Assembly (NCBI GenBank): GCA_037965595.1
Contig: CP150183.1
Location: 1,426,001 to 1,490,000, forward strand
Length of the DNA: 64,000 nt
Direction: 5' to 3'
Origin: Alkalihalobacillus sp. FSL W8-0930
Lineage (GTDB): Bacteria > Bacillota > Bacilli > Bacillales > Bacillaceae_D
Position numbers and translations under genes: made by a program. Below, piece after piece: positions 18,476-26,779 of this stretch; within the stretch, counting starts at the first letter, position 1; each line of letters starts with the position of its first letter. Below the pieces are notes generated by a model. That model was not told where the DNA came from. It did not search any database and saw only the letters and a program-made list of their open reading frames with translations.

Positions 18476-19219
18476 ATGTCTAATCAGACGATTTTAGCGG
18501 AATTAAAAAACGTACATTTCTACTATGATCATCGACACGTATTAGAGAATGTGTCTCTTAAGCTTGAAAAAGGGTCTTTTCTTGGTTTGGTGGGACCAAA
18601 TGGTTCTGGGAAATCCACACTCATCAGGTTACTACTCGGACTTATTAAACCTGTCCAAGGAGAGGTTGAGATCTTTGGGGAGCGTGTAAGTCAATTTCAA
18701 AGATGGGATAAAATCGGTTTTGTTTCACAGAAAGCGAGCAGCTTTAATTCGGGTTTTCCAGCAACTGTGTTTGAAGTTGTATCGATGGGCTTATGTGGAA
18801 AACTAGGTCTATTTCGCTTTATGACAAAGAAGGATAAGCAAAAGGTGCATGAAGCGATTGCACAAGTAGGTATGCAGGAATATACAAAACAAAACATAGG
18901 AGAACTGTCAGGTGGTCAGCAGCAGCGTGTGTTTATCGCTAGAGCATTAGTAAGTGAGCCTGAGCTTTTAATCCTAGATGAGCCAACTGTTGGAGTAGAC
19001 GTAGCTAGTGTGCAGACATTCTATGAGCTCTTAAAGACATTGAATGAAGAAAAAGGATTAACCCTTTTATTGATCACGCACGATACAGGGGTCATGACTA
19101 AGTATGTAACAGAGGTAGCCTGCCTCAATCAGTCCATTCATTTTCACAAGCCAATCGACTTTGAAAAAAATCAAGATTTACTACACGTTTATCGAGTTAA
19201 TGAGGAAGTGCACGTATGA
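18476..19219 (+). CDS. znuC: Zinc ABC transporter ATP-binding protein
   Basis: 247 residues from ATG 18476, behind AAAAGGAGAG. Walker A GPNGSGKST (40-48), Q-loop VSQKAS, ABC signature LSGGQQQR and Walker B LLILDEPT are intact. Similar to AdcC/YcdI. It powers uptake of Zn2+ through the ZnuB permease. Its stop overlaps the znuB start (ATGA). The solute-binding protein ZnuA is not in this cluster, so it must be encoded elsewhere. The upstream Zur box and the regulator gene zur in the same unit support zinc rather than manganese. Confidence 0.94.
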   Translation: MSNQTILAELKNVHFYYDHRHVLENVSLKLEKGSFLGLVGPNGSGKSTLIRLLLGLIKPVQGEVEIFGERVSQFQRWDKIGFVSQKASSFNSGFPATVFEVVSMGLCGKLGLFRFMTKKDKQKVHEAIAQVGMQEYTKQNIGELSGGQQQRVFIARALVSEPELLILDEPTVGVDVASVQTFYELLKTLNEEKGLTLLLITHDTGVMTKYVTEVACLNQSIHFHKPIDFEKNQDLLHVYRVNEEVHV

Positions 19220-20091
19220 TTGAAACATTCTTAAGGTTTGATTTTCTTCAGTATGCATTATATACCGGCATGATGATTGGCTTATTAGCGCCGATACTTG
19301 GTGTGTTTCTTGTTGTGAGAAGAATGTCTTTAATTGCAGATGCTCTTTCTCATATCACATTATCCGGTATTGCTTTTAGCCTCCTGATGGGGAAGTACGT
19401 AGGTTTCTTTGCGGGATTGAACCCACTCTATATGGGAATGGTGTTCTCTGTAGGGGGATCGCTCCTTATCGAACAGCTACGCCGGGTGTACACGTTCTAT
19501 AAAGAAATTGCTATCCCAATTATTCTCTCTGCCGGAATTGGTATCGGTGTAATCTTTATCTCCTTAGCCAATGGCTTTAACAATGATTTATTTAATTACT
19601 TGTTTGGTAGTGTAATTGCTGTTACACAGTCAGACTTTATTACGATAAGCATCATTACAGTTGTTATTATTGTTGTTCTTGTTCTTTTTTATAAAGAATT
19701 GTTTTTTCTTTCATTTGATGAGGAACAAGCGGTCATATCCGGTGTCAATCGAAAACTAGTGAATATGATCTTTGTTGTACTCGTAGCTCTAGTCATTGCG
19801 GCAGCCATGAGAGTAGTAGGGATTCTCCTTGTCTCAGCCTTAATGACCTTGCCAGTCGCTAGTGCGATGAGATTTGCAAAAGGATTTAAACAATTGTTTT
19901 TCTTTTCAGTTGTACTCGGAGAAATAGCAGTGGTCGGCGGTCTTATTGCCGCGTTCCAACTTGATTTAGCGCCAGGTGGAACGATTGTGATGATCTCAGT
20001 AGTGTTATTACTCCTATCCATTTTATTTGGTCGTAACCGAAAAATGAAATGGATGCGTAAGCCGAAGCCAAGTTCAGTGAGTGAACAGTAA
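19216..20091 (+). CDS. znuB: Zinc ABC transporter permease
   Basis: 291 residues, ABC-3 family (AdcB/YceA). Eight to nine hydrophobic segments; the N-terminal RRMSLIADALSHITLSGIAF segment and the coupling region RVVGILLVSALMTLPVASA are family marks. It forms the membrane channel for ZnuC. Coupled to znuC by a 4-base overlap. The promoter and Zur box upstream of znuC should control it too. Confidence 0.94.
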   Translation: MIETFLRFDFLQYALYTGMMIGLLAPILGVFLVVRRMSLIADALSHITLSGIAFSLLMGKYVGFFAGLNPLYMGMVFSVGGSLLIEQLRRVYTFYKEIAIPIILSAGIGIGVIFISLANGFNNDLFNYLFGSVIAVTQSDFITISIITVVIIVVLVLFYKELFFLSFDEEQAVISGVNRKLVNMIFVVLVALVIAAAMRVVGILLVSALMTLPVASAMRFAKGFKQLFFFSVVLGEIAVVGGLIAAFQLDLAPGGTIVMISVVLLLLSILFGRNRKMKWMRKPKPSSVSEQ

Positions 20092-20162
20092 GTGACGCAA
20101 GTGATGTGAATCGTTTATAATAAAAGGAACAATTTACTCGGGTGACGGAAGGGTGTCAGCAG

Positions 20163-20591
20163 ATGAACGTATCTGATGCATTAGATGTATTAAAAAAAGA
20201 AGGGTACAAATATACAGGGAAACGAGAAATGATGATCCAATTGTTTGCCGATGAAGATCGCTATATCTCAGCCAAAGAAGTGCTGGAGCATATGCAAAAG
20301 GACTATCCAGGTTTAAGCTTTGATACGATCTATCGAAATCTTTCGCTCTTTCAAGAACTAACCATTCTTGAAGAAACAGAGCTTGAGGGAGAGAAGCGAT
20401 ACCGCATTACATGTCAAACTCACTCTCATCACCATCACCTTATTTGTTTAACGTGTGGGCGTACAGAGCATTTTCATACGTGCCCTGTGAGTGAGGAAGC
20501 GATCGCTAAGCAATTTCCAGCTTTCCAAGTAGAGGGTCATAAATTTGAAGTGTACGGAACATGTGAATCATGTTCTATGCAAAAAGCATGA
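20163..20591 (+). CDS. zur: Zinc uptake regulator Zur (Fur family)
   Basis: 142 residues from ATG 20163, 7 bases after GAAGGGTG; the frame extends upstream to 20142 but without a site. A winged-helix DNA-binding domain (1-80, SFDTIYRNLSLF as recognition region) is followed by a dimerisation domain with a His-rich stretch (HSHHHHL) and the structural zinc cysteines C95-x2-C98 and C134-x2-C137. It represses zinc uptake genes in Zn-replete cells. Being last in the znuC-znuB unit, it is likely self-regulated through the Zur box at 18420. Confidence 0.94.
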   Translation: MNVSDALDVLKKEGYKYTGKREMMIQLFADEDRYISAKEVLEHMQKDYPGLSFDTIYRNLSLFQELTILEETELEGEKRYRITCQTHSHHHHLICLTCGRTEHFHTCPVSEEAIAKQFPAFQVEGHKFEVYGTCESCSMQKA

Positions 20592-20611
20592 GCTGCAGCT
20601 CATGCTTTTTT
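20581..20611. terminator. Terminator at the end of zur
   Basis: AAAAAGCATGAGCTG joined directly to its complement forms a perfect 30-bp palindrome (20581-20610) that includes the zur stop codon and ends in a T run. Confidence 0.9.
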
Positions 20612-20613
20612 AA

Positions 20614-20683
20614 CGAGGCTGGGACATAACTAAAAAACAATACAAAAATGGCGAATGATTCAATTGCAGAATCATTCGCCATT
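20614..20683. repeat. Intergenic element with GAGGCTGGGACATAAC motif and 15-bp hairpin
   Basis: GAGGCTGGGACATAAC at about 20616-20631 is followed by a long hairpin: AATGGCGAATGATTC 20647-20661 pairs perfectly with GAATCATTCGCCATT 20669-20683. There is no T run, so it is not an ordinary terminator. From memory, a GGCTGGGACATAA phrase recurs in intergenic DNA of several Firmicutes; that was not checked. Confidence 0.5.
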
Positions 20684-20768
20684 CGTGATTTTATATGAAC
20701 AAGCGGAGGGATTTCCTGTAGCGGATTATTTGCTATATTCGTTTACTCGCATTATTAATCATATGTCT

Positions 20769-20918
20769 CTATCTCTTTTTTAATGCGCGCCTCTCAGCGT
20801 ATTCAAGGCATTTCTCACAAACCTTTATGTGTTTGCCCTGATCCGAAATATATGATTGCATAAAAGAGGTTTTCTTATGACAGAAATGACAGCCTTTCTT
20901 CTTAAACCAACGGAACAA
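20769..20918 (-). CDS. Small zinc-ribbon-like protein (49 aa)
   Basis: A 49-codon frame starts at TTG 20918 and ends at TAG 20769-20771. Its ribosome site AGAGGTGAT overlaps the yqfW stop codon and is 5 bases before the TTG. The protein begins MFRWFKKKGCHFCHKKTS and has a second pair CEKC, so two CxxC knuckles (C10/C13 and C34/C37) separated by 20 residues, plus a basic C-terminus (EYAERRALKKR). This looks like a single small zinc ribbon. It should be co-transcribed with yqfW. The function is unknown. Confidence 0.75.
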   Translation of the reverse strand: MFRWFKKKGCHFCHKKTSFMQSYISDQGKHIKVCEKCLEYAERRALKKR

Positions 20919-20924
20919 CCGTGA

Positions 20925-21512
20925 TCACCTCTTTTTATCTTGAATCCAATTCTCGACCCAGTGCTCAGCAGAAAGCCAGTCCTTTACACGAATGACGCCT
21001 TCTGGATCATGCCCTTGATTATATGGGGTATCAAGTAAAAGAACCGGTATGCCACAATGAGTGGCAATATCGACCGCGTTGTCGTGTTTATCTTCTAAAA
21101 AAAGATCAAGCTGATGCTCAGTAACCGAATCAATTTTATTATGCTGGCCTAGGAGTTCAATATGGTGATTAGGAACACTATTTGATTCAAACCACGCCCG
21201 AGTGACTTCCTCGAGATAAGAGCCCCGAGCGGTAACATAATAAAGCTCAAAAGATTGCTGCCATTTCTCTAAAACGACCTTGGCATGCTCTGCCATTTTT
21301 ACGTTCGCATAGATTGTTGCTTCGTTCGTTTTCATCCATGTTGTAAACTCATCACGTGTAATTCCAAGCACTCCTGTTAAATCATAAGACGTTAAATCGT
21401 CTAGTGTTAAGTTTTTTCCGAATGATTGATTTAAAGCCGGCACAAATGCGGCTGGATCTGTAACAGTTCCATCAATATCTAATCCAATTCGAATGGTGTT
21501 CAATGTCATCAT
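20925..21512 (-). CDS. yqfW: HAD-family 5'(3')-deoxyribonucleotidase-like protein YqfW
   Basis: 195 residues. The HAD nucleophile motif DIDGTVTD is at residues 12-19, motif II YVTARG near 93 and the motif III/IV region FLEDKHDNA near 138. It belongs to the NT5C-like group of putative nucleotidases; the real substrate is unknown. GGGGTGAGAGG precedes two adjacent ATG codons (21512 and 21509). The downstream zinc-ribbon gene overlaps its stop through the ribosome binding site. Confidence 0.88.
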   Translation of the reverse strand: MMTLNTIRIGLDIDGTVTDPAAFVPALNQSFGKNLTLDDLTSYDLTGVLGITRDEFTTWMKTNEATIYANVKMAEHAKVVLEKWQQSFELYYVTARGSYLEEVTRAWFESNSVPNHHIELLGQHNKIDSVTEHQLDLFLEDKHDNAVDIATHCGIPVLLLDTPYNQGHDPEGVIRVKDWLSAEHWVENWIQDKKR

Positions 21513-21647
21513 CCTCTCACCCCTATTGTAGCATCTAATGGAGATGGAGTTAAAACAAAGCCGAACTTCTAGAATGTACGGGTCAATAAAGGCTATTTGG
21601 GTACACTATTAAATGCTCTCTGCAAGAAGCGAATGGAGGAATTCAAA

Positions 21648-22046
21648 TTGGCGATTGATAAACACCCAGAACAAGAACCCGTACGTTTAGTGGATTCTCG
21701 GGATCAAACCGTCTTAGATACAGACTTGGATCTTGCTGAACGTAAAGCTGATTATAAAGAAGAAGCAGCTGCTGAGTTTCATACAGCTGAGCCGATTTCC
21801 TTTTCAAATGACGATCGTAATACAGATGAGCCTGTTGAGCAGATCATGAATGGTCGAGCGATGGGAATTTTCTCACTCGTATTATCCATCTTATCTTTAT
21901 TTATCTTACCGATCCTTTTGGGAGCGGCAGGAATCATTGTTGGCTTTGTAGCTAGAAAAGGATCTTCAAAAACGATCGGTAATTGGGCCATTGGTATTGG
22001 AGTCGTGTCCATTCTGACGTCATTGTTTTTCTCAGCGTTTATTTAA
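21648..22046 (+). CDS. yqfX: Small membrane protein, YqfX-like
   Basis: About 132 residues from TTG 21648, 8 bases after ATGGAGG; ATG 21633 overlaps that site. An acidic soluble N-terminus of about 75 residues is followed by two hydrophobic segments (AMGIFSLVLSILSLFILPIL and IGNWAIGIGVVSILTSLFF) linked by a short basic loop. Position between yqfW and ispG and the size match YqfX of B. subtilis, a membrane protein of unknown role. Confidence 0.75.
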   Translation: MAIDKHPEQEPVRLVDSRDQTVLDTDLDLAERKADYKEEAAAEFHTAEPISFSNDDRNTDEPVEQIMNGRAMGIFSLVLSILSLFILPILLGAAGIIVGFVARKGSSKTIGNWAIGIGVVSILTSLFFSAFI

Positions 22047-22077
22047 CTAAATGTCATCTATCCATGCAGAGAGCATA

Positions 22078-22119
22078 AAAAAGGATCCCGTAGTCTATGT
22101 GACTAACGGGACCTTCTTT
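22078..22119. terminator. Bidirectional terminator between yqfX and ispG
   Basis: AAAAAAGGATCCCGTAGTC and GACTAACGGGACCTTCTTT form an imperfect stem with A/T tracts at both ends, between convergent genes. Confidence 0.8.
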
Positions 22120-23230
22120 ACATACTGCTTTCAAGCTCAGCAGCTTTTTGCTTCTTGTAGTGCTCCTCAGCAATGATATCAATTTCTTTTTTCAACTCTT
22201 CAACCATTGTTTCTTCAGGAACCTTACGAACAATTTCTCCGTGACGGAAGAGGAGACCTTCTCCACGAGCTCCGGCAATACCGATATCCGCTTCACGAGC
22301 TTCACCAGGTCCATTCACCGCACATCCAAGTACAGCGACTTTAATAGGAGCTTTTATGGAAGCGATGTATTCTTCTACTTCATTGGCAATACTAATCAAG
22401 TCAATCTCAATCCGACCGCATGTCGGACAAGAGATAAGCGTTGCAGCATTTGCTGCGAGACCAAAGGATTTAAGAAGCTCACGAGCAACCTTAACTTCCT
22501 CAACTGGATCTGCGCTTAACGAGATACGAACCGTATTTCCAATTCCCATATTAAGAATGGCACCTAGTCCTGCAGCACTTTTCACTGTTCCAGCAAAAAG
22601 AGTTCCGGACTCTGTAATGCCTAAGTGAAGAGGGTAATCAAACGCTTTAGCTGCTTTTTCATACGCTTCAATTGCTAGATTTACATCAGAAGCCTTCATC
22701 GAAACGATAATGTCATGGAAATCAAGGTCTTCTAAAATCTTAATGTGGTGAAGAGCACTTTCAACCATACCATCAGCAGTCGGGTATCCATATTTCTCTA
22801 GAATTTTACGTTCAAGTGAACCAGCATTTACACCAATACGAATAGGAATACCTTTAGCTTTAGCAGCTTTAACAACCGCCTCAACCTTTTCGCGACGCCC
22901 GATATTACCTGGGTTAATACGAATTTTGTCAGCTCCATTTTCAATGGCTTTTAGTGCCAGCTTGTAATCAAAATGAATATCAACAACTAATGGAATAGAA
23001 ATTTGCGCTTTAATATCTTTAATTGCTTCTGCAGCTTTCATATCTGGACAAGCTACACGAACAATTTGACATCCTGCTTCAGCAAGTCGATTAATCTCAG
23101 CAACCGTCGCTTCGACATCGTGCGTTTTTGTTGTTGCCATACTTTGAATGACGACTTCATCATTGCCGCCAATCGTTAGATTACCGACCTTAACTGGACG
23201 GGTTTTTGTACGATGAGTAATTTCGGTCAT
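22118..23230 (-). CDS. ispG: (E)-4-hydroxy-3-methylbut-2-enyl-diphosphate synthase
   Basis: 370 residues, the short bacterial GcpE form. The N-terminal TIM barrel (VQSMATTKT-like start, [19 protein letters not shown]) is followed by the ferredoxin-like domain with iron-sulphur cysteines in SCPTCGR and [14 protein letters not shown]. It makes HMBPP, the substrate of IspH, whose gene is in this window too. GGAGCGATTGGTCA precedes ATG 23230. It has its own sigma-A promoter. Confidence 0.98.
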   Translation of the reverse strand: MTEITHRTKTRPVKVGNLTIGGNDEVVIQSMATTKTHDVEATVAEINRLAEAGCQIVRVACPDMKAAEAIKDIKAQISIPLVVDIHFDYKLALKAIENGADKIRINPGNIGRREKVEAVVKAAKAKGIPIRIGVNAGSLERKILEKYGYPTADGMVESALHHIKILEDLDFHDIIVSMKASDVNLAIEAYEKAAKAFDYPLHLGITESGTLFAGTVKSAAGLGAILNMGIGNTVRISLSADPVEEVKVARELLKSFGLAANAATLISCPTCGRIEIDLISIANEVEEYIASIKAPIKVAVLGCAVNGPGEAREADIGIAGARGEGLLFRHGEIVRKVPEETMVEELKKEIDIIAEEHYKKQKAAELESSM

Positions 23231-23302
23231 TGACCAATCGCTCCTTTATTCAACGAGTAACGTTCACTAGTTGTCTAGTGTCTCATTTAGAGATACGACT
23301 TT

Positions 23303-23332
23303 ATTTTATCAATGACATCGTCGATTTGGCAA
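23303..23332 (-). promoter_or_regulatory. Sigma-A promoter for ispG
   Basis: On the minus strand TTGCCA (23332-23327), 18 bp, TAAAAT (23308-23303), about 75 bases before ispG and just after the yqfZ stop. Confidence 0.7.
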
Positions 23333-23338
23333 GGAAAT

Positions 23339-23686
23339 TCACTCTTTCTTATAAATCGGGAATAAATACGTCTCGCCCGTTTGGATCATATCAGGCTCAA
23401 GCGATTGGTTTAAGGATTTAAAGTCATCTATGATCTGCGCAATACTTACAGGAATAGGACCTTCGTTTAAATGTTCTACCACTGACAAAACCGTATGACC
23501 CGGTTCAACGATGACCTCTTGAGAGGCAAGTGATGGAGATGAGTCAGCAGGTACTTCTATCTTTTTAGATGGTGTGGATTGACTTTGTTGTTTAACCGAT
23601 TGATCTGGCAAAGATCCTGTACGCAGATCAGAAACAATCCCCGCAATAACTAGGATAAGAGCAACACAAATAAACAAGCGCTTCAT
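23339..23686 (-). CDS. yqfZ: YqfZ-like protein with C-terminal LysM domain
   Basis: 115 residues. An N-terminal signal-anchor (residues 3-20) is followed by a Ser/Gln/Pro-rich linker and a C-terminal LysM-like segment (VEPGHTVLSVVEHL to GETYLFPIYKK, about 60-112) that could bind peptidoglycan. Size, layout and place next to ispG match YqfZ of B. subtilis. AGGAGG precedes ATG 23686. Function unknown; an envelope or spore role is an inference. Confidence 0.8.
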   Translation of the reverse strand: MKRLFICVALILVIAGIVSDLRTGSLPDQSVKQQSQSTPSKKIEVPADSSPSLASQEVIVEPGHTVLSVVEHLNEGPIPVSIAQIIDDFKSLNQSLEPDMIQTGETYLFPIYKKE

Positions 23687-23781
23687 AGCTTGTCCTCCTA
23701 AGAAAAATCTAGATAGTAAAAGTGTATGCGAGACTAAACGAGTTTATGACTATTTTTTTTGAAATAAAAGGAGAGAAACGG

Positions 23782-24957
23782 ATGAATTTGAAAAAGGGTT
23801 TAACGAAAGTAGGATTAGCAACCTTTACGATGATTATGGTCATAGGTAACGGTCTCTTTATCCCAATTATGCCTGCAATTCAAGAGGAGTTATCCTTATC
23901 AACAAATCAATCAAGTCTATTACTTAGTGTATTCTCTTATGCAGGAGCACTAATGATTCTATTGAGTGGGTGGCTCTCGGAAAAGTTTGGGCGTCGAGTC
24001 GTCCTAATTGCAAGTTTATCCGGATTGATACTTGGCTGCGTTCTTGCTTCATTAGCTGGTTTCACGACGGATGCCACTCAGGCGTATTACGTCATACTGA
24101 TTGGCAGGGTCTTGCAGGGTATTGGGGCAGGGGCCACAGCTCCGATGGGAATGATTCTAGCCTCAGAGCGTTATCCAAAAGAACAACAAGCAAAGGTATT
24201 TAGCTTTTTAGAGATCATAAACGGAATAAGTAAAACGGCTGGGCCAATACTTGGCGGGTTCATTGTTGCTTACCACTGGCAAGCAGGTTTTGTTTGGTAC
24301 CTGGCAATTGCGCTTGTGGCGCTTGCTGCAACATTCAGTTTGCTTGGTCAGGAAAAAATGGTTGTTTCCAATCATACAGAAGAAAAACTTCGTTGGCACA
24401 TGAACGTATTTCTCCCTCTGTTATCAATTGGGTTCTTTGTGATGTTCTTTTTGTACGGTCTCTTATTTGTGATTTCGTCAATGATTGAACATTCGGTTTG
24501 GCGTTCTTTGTTCATATCATTGCCACTTGCTGTTCTTGTATTGACGTCCTACGTTTATGGCAGGTCTTCATTACAGTCTTTTAGACAAACACAGGGCTTA
24601 TTAAAGGTGGGTGTACTTATTCTTTTGATAGTAGCGTTTTTTGTAAGCTTCTTTTACATACACGTTTTCTTTTTAGTCATTGCTGCTTGTGTGGTTGGGG
24701 CAGTATCAGGTGTGATGCTGCCGGCTTCAACAAGTGCTTTAGTGTTTCTTATACCAGAAGTAATAAGAGAAAAGGCGATCTCTTGGCTATCAATGATTCG
24801 CTTTATAGGTGTTGCGAGTGGTCCAATTATGTTCTCTGCTTGGATGGGAAATTGGCCAACCTATCGCTTTATATTTATCTGTGCAACATTGATCATTGGG
24901 CTTCTTGTATTTATTCTATGGAAAGAAAAGGGTGTAATGAAGACGAAAATGAGTTAA
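23782..24957 (+). CDS. MFS transporter, drug-efflux type
   Basis: 391 residues from ATG 23782 behind AAAAGGAGAGA; an in-frame extension upstream to 23722 has no site. About 12 membrane segments. The MFS motif A between helices 2 and 3 is GWLSEKFGRRV; GRVLQGIGAGATAPMGM and GPILGGFIVAYHWQAGF (motif C-like) place it in the DHA1/DHA2 drug:H+ antiporter group. Helix count and loop length suggest a 12-TM pump. The substrate cannot be told. It has no regulator gene beside it. Confidence 0.85.
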   Translation: MNLKKGLTKVGLATFTMIMVIGNGLFIPIMPAIQEELSLSTNQSSLLLSVFSYAGALMILLSGWLSEKFGRRVVLIASLSGLILGCVLASLAGFTTDATQAYYVILIGRVLQGIGAGATAPMGMILASERYPKEQQAKVFSFLEIINGISKTAGPILGGFIVAYHWQAGFVWYLAIALVALAATFSLLGQEKMVVSNHTEEKLRWHMNVFLPLLSIGFFVMFFLYGLLFVISSMIEHSVWRSLFISLPLAVLVLTSYVYGRSSLQSFRQTQGLLKVGVLILLIVAFFVSFFYIHVFFLVIAACVVGAVSGVMLPASTSALVFLIPEVIREKAISWLSMIRFIGVASGPIMFSAWMGNWPTYRFIFICATLIIGLLVFILWKEKGVMKTKMS

Positions 24958-25084
24958 AATTAGGGCTAAAGTAACTTTTCATTTCTTTGTAAAAAAGGTT
25001 ACCTAATGTGAAGGGTATTAGAAAAATAGAAGATACCTTACTTAAGCAATGTGGTTTTACAACCATAAAAGGGGTCGATAAAAA

Positions 25085-25957
25085 TTGATAAATAAGCTTA
25101 AAAAGTCTATGTTACTTATGTTTATCCTTCTCTTGTTTGTTCCAACGATTGCAGAAGCAGATGCCGTTCCAGGTGATGTAATCGTTACACTAGGAGCTGA
25201 TTTGTCTCCAGCACAAAGAGAAGATCTACTGAAGGAAATGGATGTAACAGATCAGGTTGAAACATTAGAAGTCACTAATGAAGAAGAACATGTGTATTTA
25301 GGAGATTATATAAGTAAAACGAACATAGGAAGCCGTGCGTTATCTTCTTCAAAAATCACGATGACAAAGTCCGGTGAAGGAATTAATGTTCAAACGAATA
25401 ATATCACATGGGTATCAGATAAAATGTATGCCAACGCCCTTGTAACAGCTGGTGTTGAGGATGCCGACATTTATGTTACAGCTCCATTTGAAGTGTCTGG
25501 TACTGCTGGATTAACTGGATTAATCAAAGCATATGAAGTCGCCGCAGGTGTCGATATACCCGAAGAACAGAAACAAGTGGCAAACGAGGAAATGGTTCGC
25601 ACAGCGGAATTGAGCGAGTCCATTGGCGTTGATGAAGCGACAGAATTAATTAACCGCATTAAAGAGGAAATTGGAGATCAACCTGTTGAATCAGAAGAAG
25701 ATTTACGAGCGTTGATTCAACGAGTTGCGAATGAACTTGGCATTACCCTATCGGACGAAGAATTAAATGGTCTTGTTTCTCTGTTTATGCGCATGAAGGA
25801 TCTAGACATAAACTGGGATCAAGTACAAGATCAGATTTCTAAAGTACGTGATAACTTAGGTGAATTTTTAAATAAAGAGGAAACACAATCATTTTTAAGT
25901 AGCTTTTTAGATTTTATTAACCAGATTATCGAATCGATTAAAGGCTGGTTTAAATAA
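25085..25957 (+). CDS. Secreted DUF1002 protein (YpuA-like)
   Basis: 290 residues starting at TTG 25085 (AAAAGGGG upstream). A classic signal peptide ends near AEADA (residues 22-27). The mature part holds VPGDVIVTLGADLSPAQRE and TNNITWVSDKMYANALVTAG, typical of DUF1002, whose best known member is YpuA of B. subtilis, a cell-envelope protein of unknown function. A helical C-terminal region ends in an amphipathic IIESIKGWFK. It is exported but no lipobox or anchor is seen. Confidence 0.88.
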   Translation: MINKLKKSMLLMFILLLFVPTIAEADAVPGDVIVTLGADLSPAQREDLLKEMDVTDQVETLEVTNEEEHVYLGDYISKTNIGSRALSSSKITMTKSGEGINVQTNNITWVSDKMYANALVTAGVEDADIYVTAPFEVSGTAGLTGLIKAYEVAAGVDIPEEQKQVANEEMVRTAELSESIGVDEATELINRIKEEIGDQPVESEEDLRALIQRVANELGITLSDEELNGLVSLFMRMKDLDINWDQVQDQISKVRDNLGEFLNKEETQSFLSSFLDFINQIIESIKGWFK

Positions 25958-25964
25958 TCTTAAG

Positions 25965-25991
25965 AGAGAAGGAGTCCTATACTCCTTCTCT
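25965..25991 (+). terminator. Hairpin terminator after the DUF1002 gene
   Basis: AGAGAAGGAGT 25965-25975 pairs perfectly with ACTCCTTCTCT 25981-25991; the following ATCTTCGTT is only moderately T-rich. Confidence 0.65.
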
Positions 25992-26032
25992 ATCTTCGTT
26001 CATAAAATGATACCGTTTTATTTTAACAAAAC

Positions 26033-26059
26033 TGAAACCGAATGGTATGATCATACGTA
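26033..26059 (+). promoter_or_regulatory. Candidate ECF (sigma-W type) promoter for the NfeD gene
   Basis: TGAAAC 26033-26038 and CGTA 26056-26059 are separated by 17 bp, the pattern used by sigma-W and related envelope-stress sigma factors. An overlapping extended -10 (TGGTATGAT, 26043-26051) could also serve sigma-A. Confidence 0.55.
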
Positions 26060-26089
26060 TAGATTAGTGGAGAAAGGGGAGATGACGGA

Positions 26090-26743
26090 ATGGATTGGCT
26101 TGATAGCGCAAGTATCGGCTTTATCGTGATCTTTTTAGGAACATTGTTTTTATTCGGTGAATTGCTCGTTAAAGCACGAGGACTATTCGCCTTGCTTGGA
26201 GTAGGACTAACGGCTGCCTATTTCTTATATCATTTAACTGGAGATACAGGATTCTGGGTAGTGATTCTTTATTTGATTGGGATTGCGCTCATCATTTTGG
26301 ACGGGAAGCTCTTTTCTGATGGGACGGTTGGATTAATTGGTGTAATCCTTATGGTTGTGGGGCTAGCGATTCCAGCTCCGAGCTTAGTCTATGGTATTTT
26401 AGTTGGGATGGCCTTTATCCTAGGTGCACTTAGCTCATTGTTCTTCTTAAAGGTTTTTACACGCAGACAAATGTGGGCAAAGCTTACGTTTAAAGATCGA
26501 TTAACCAGTGACCGCGGCTATAATTCTATTAATGAGGGCTATAAAGAGTTGGTTGGCAAAAAAGGGAAGACGTTAAGTTCACTCAGACCAACCGGTACAA
26601 TTGTAATAGAAGGTCAGCCATATAGTGCAACAAGTGGAGGGCAATGGATCGAACAAGAAAAAGACATTGAAGTGTTATCAGTTGATGGAACAAGAATCTT
26701 AGTTGCAAAAATTGAAGGACTACAAGCAACGAAAGAAGAGTAG
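26090..26743 (+). CDS. NfeD family membrane protein (short form)
   Basis: 217 residues. Four to five membrane helices (about 8-125) are followed by a cytoplasmic OB-fold (GKKGKTLSSLRPTGTIVIEG to ILVAKIEGLQA). There is no N-terminal ClpP-like protease domain, so this is the short NfeD type that usually partners flotillin-like or SPFH proteins in membrane stress protection. No flotillin gene is adjacent. The upstream TGAAAC/CGTA promoter fits the known sigma-W control of NfeD genes. Starts at ATG 26090. Confidence 0.87.
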   Translation: MDWLDSASIGFIVIFLGTLFLFGELLVKARGLFALLGVGLTAAYFLYHLTGDTGFWVVILYLIGIALIILDGKLFSDGTVGLIGVILMVVGLAIPAPSLVYGILVGMAFILGALSSLFFLKVFTRRQMWAKLTFKDRLTSDRGYNSINEGYKELVGKKGKTLSSLRPTGTIVIEGQPYSATSGGQWIEQEKDIEVLSVDGTRILVAKIEGLQATKEE

Positions 26744-26779
26744 AAAAACGTTAATCCGTTTTTCTACTCTTCTTTTTTT
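26735..26779. terminator. Bidirectional terminator between the NfeD and DUF1189 genes
   Basis: GAAGAGTAGAAAAACG 26735-26750 pairs perfectly with its complement at 26757-26772, followed by seven T. It overlaps the ends of both convergent genes. Confidence 0.92.

Noticed and set aside
22148-22628. Plus-strand frames of 90-123 codons inside ispG
   Set aside because: They are antisense to a fully conserved essential gene and have no ribosome site.
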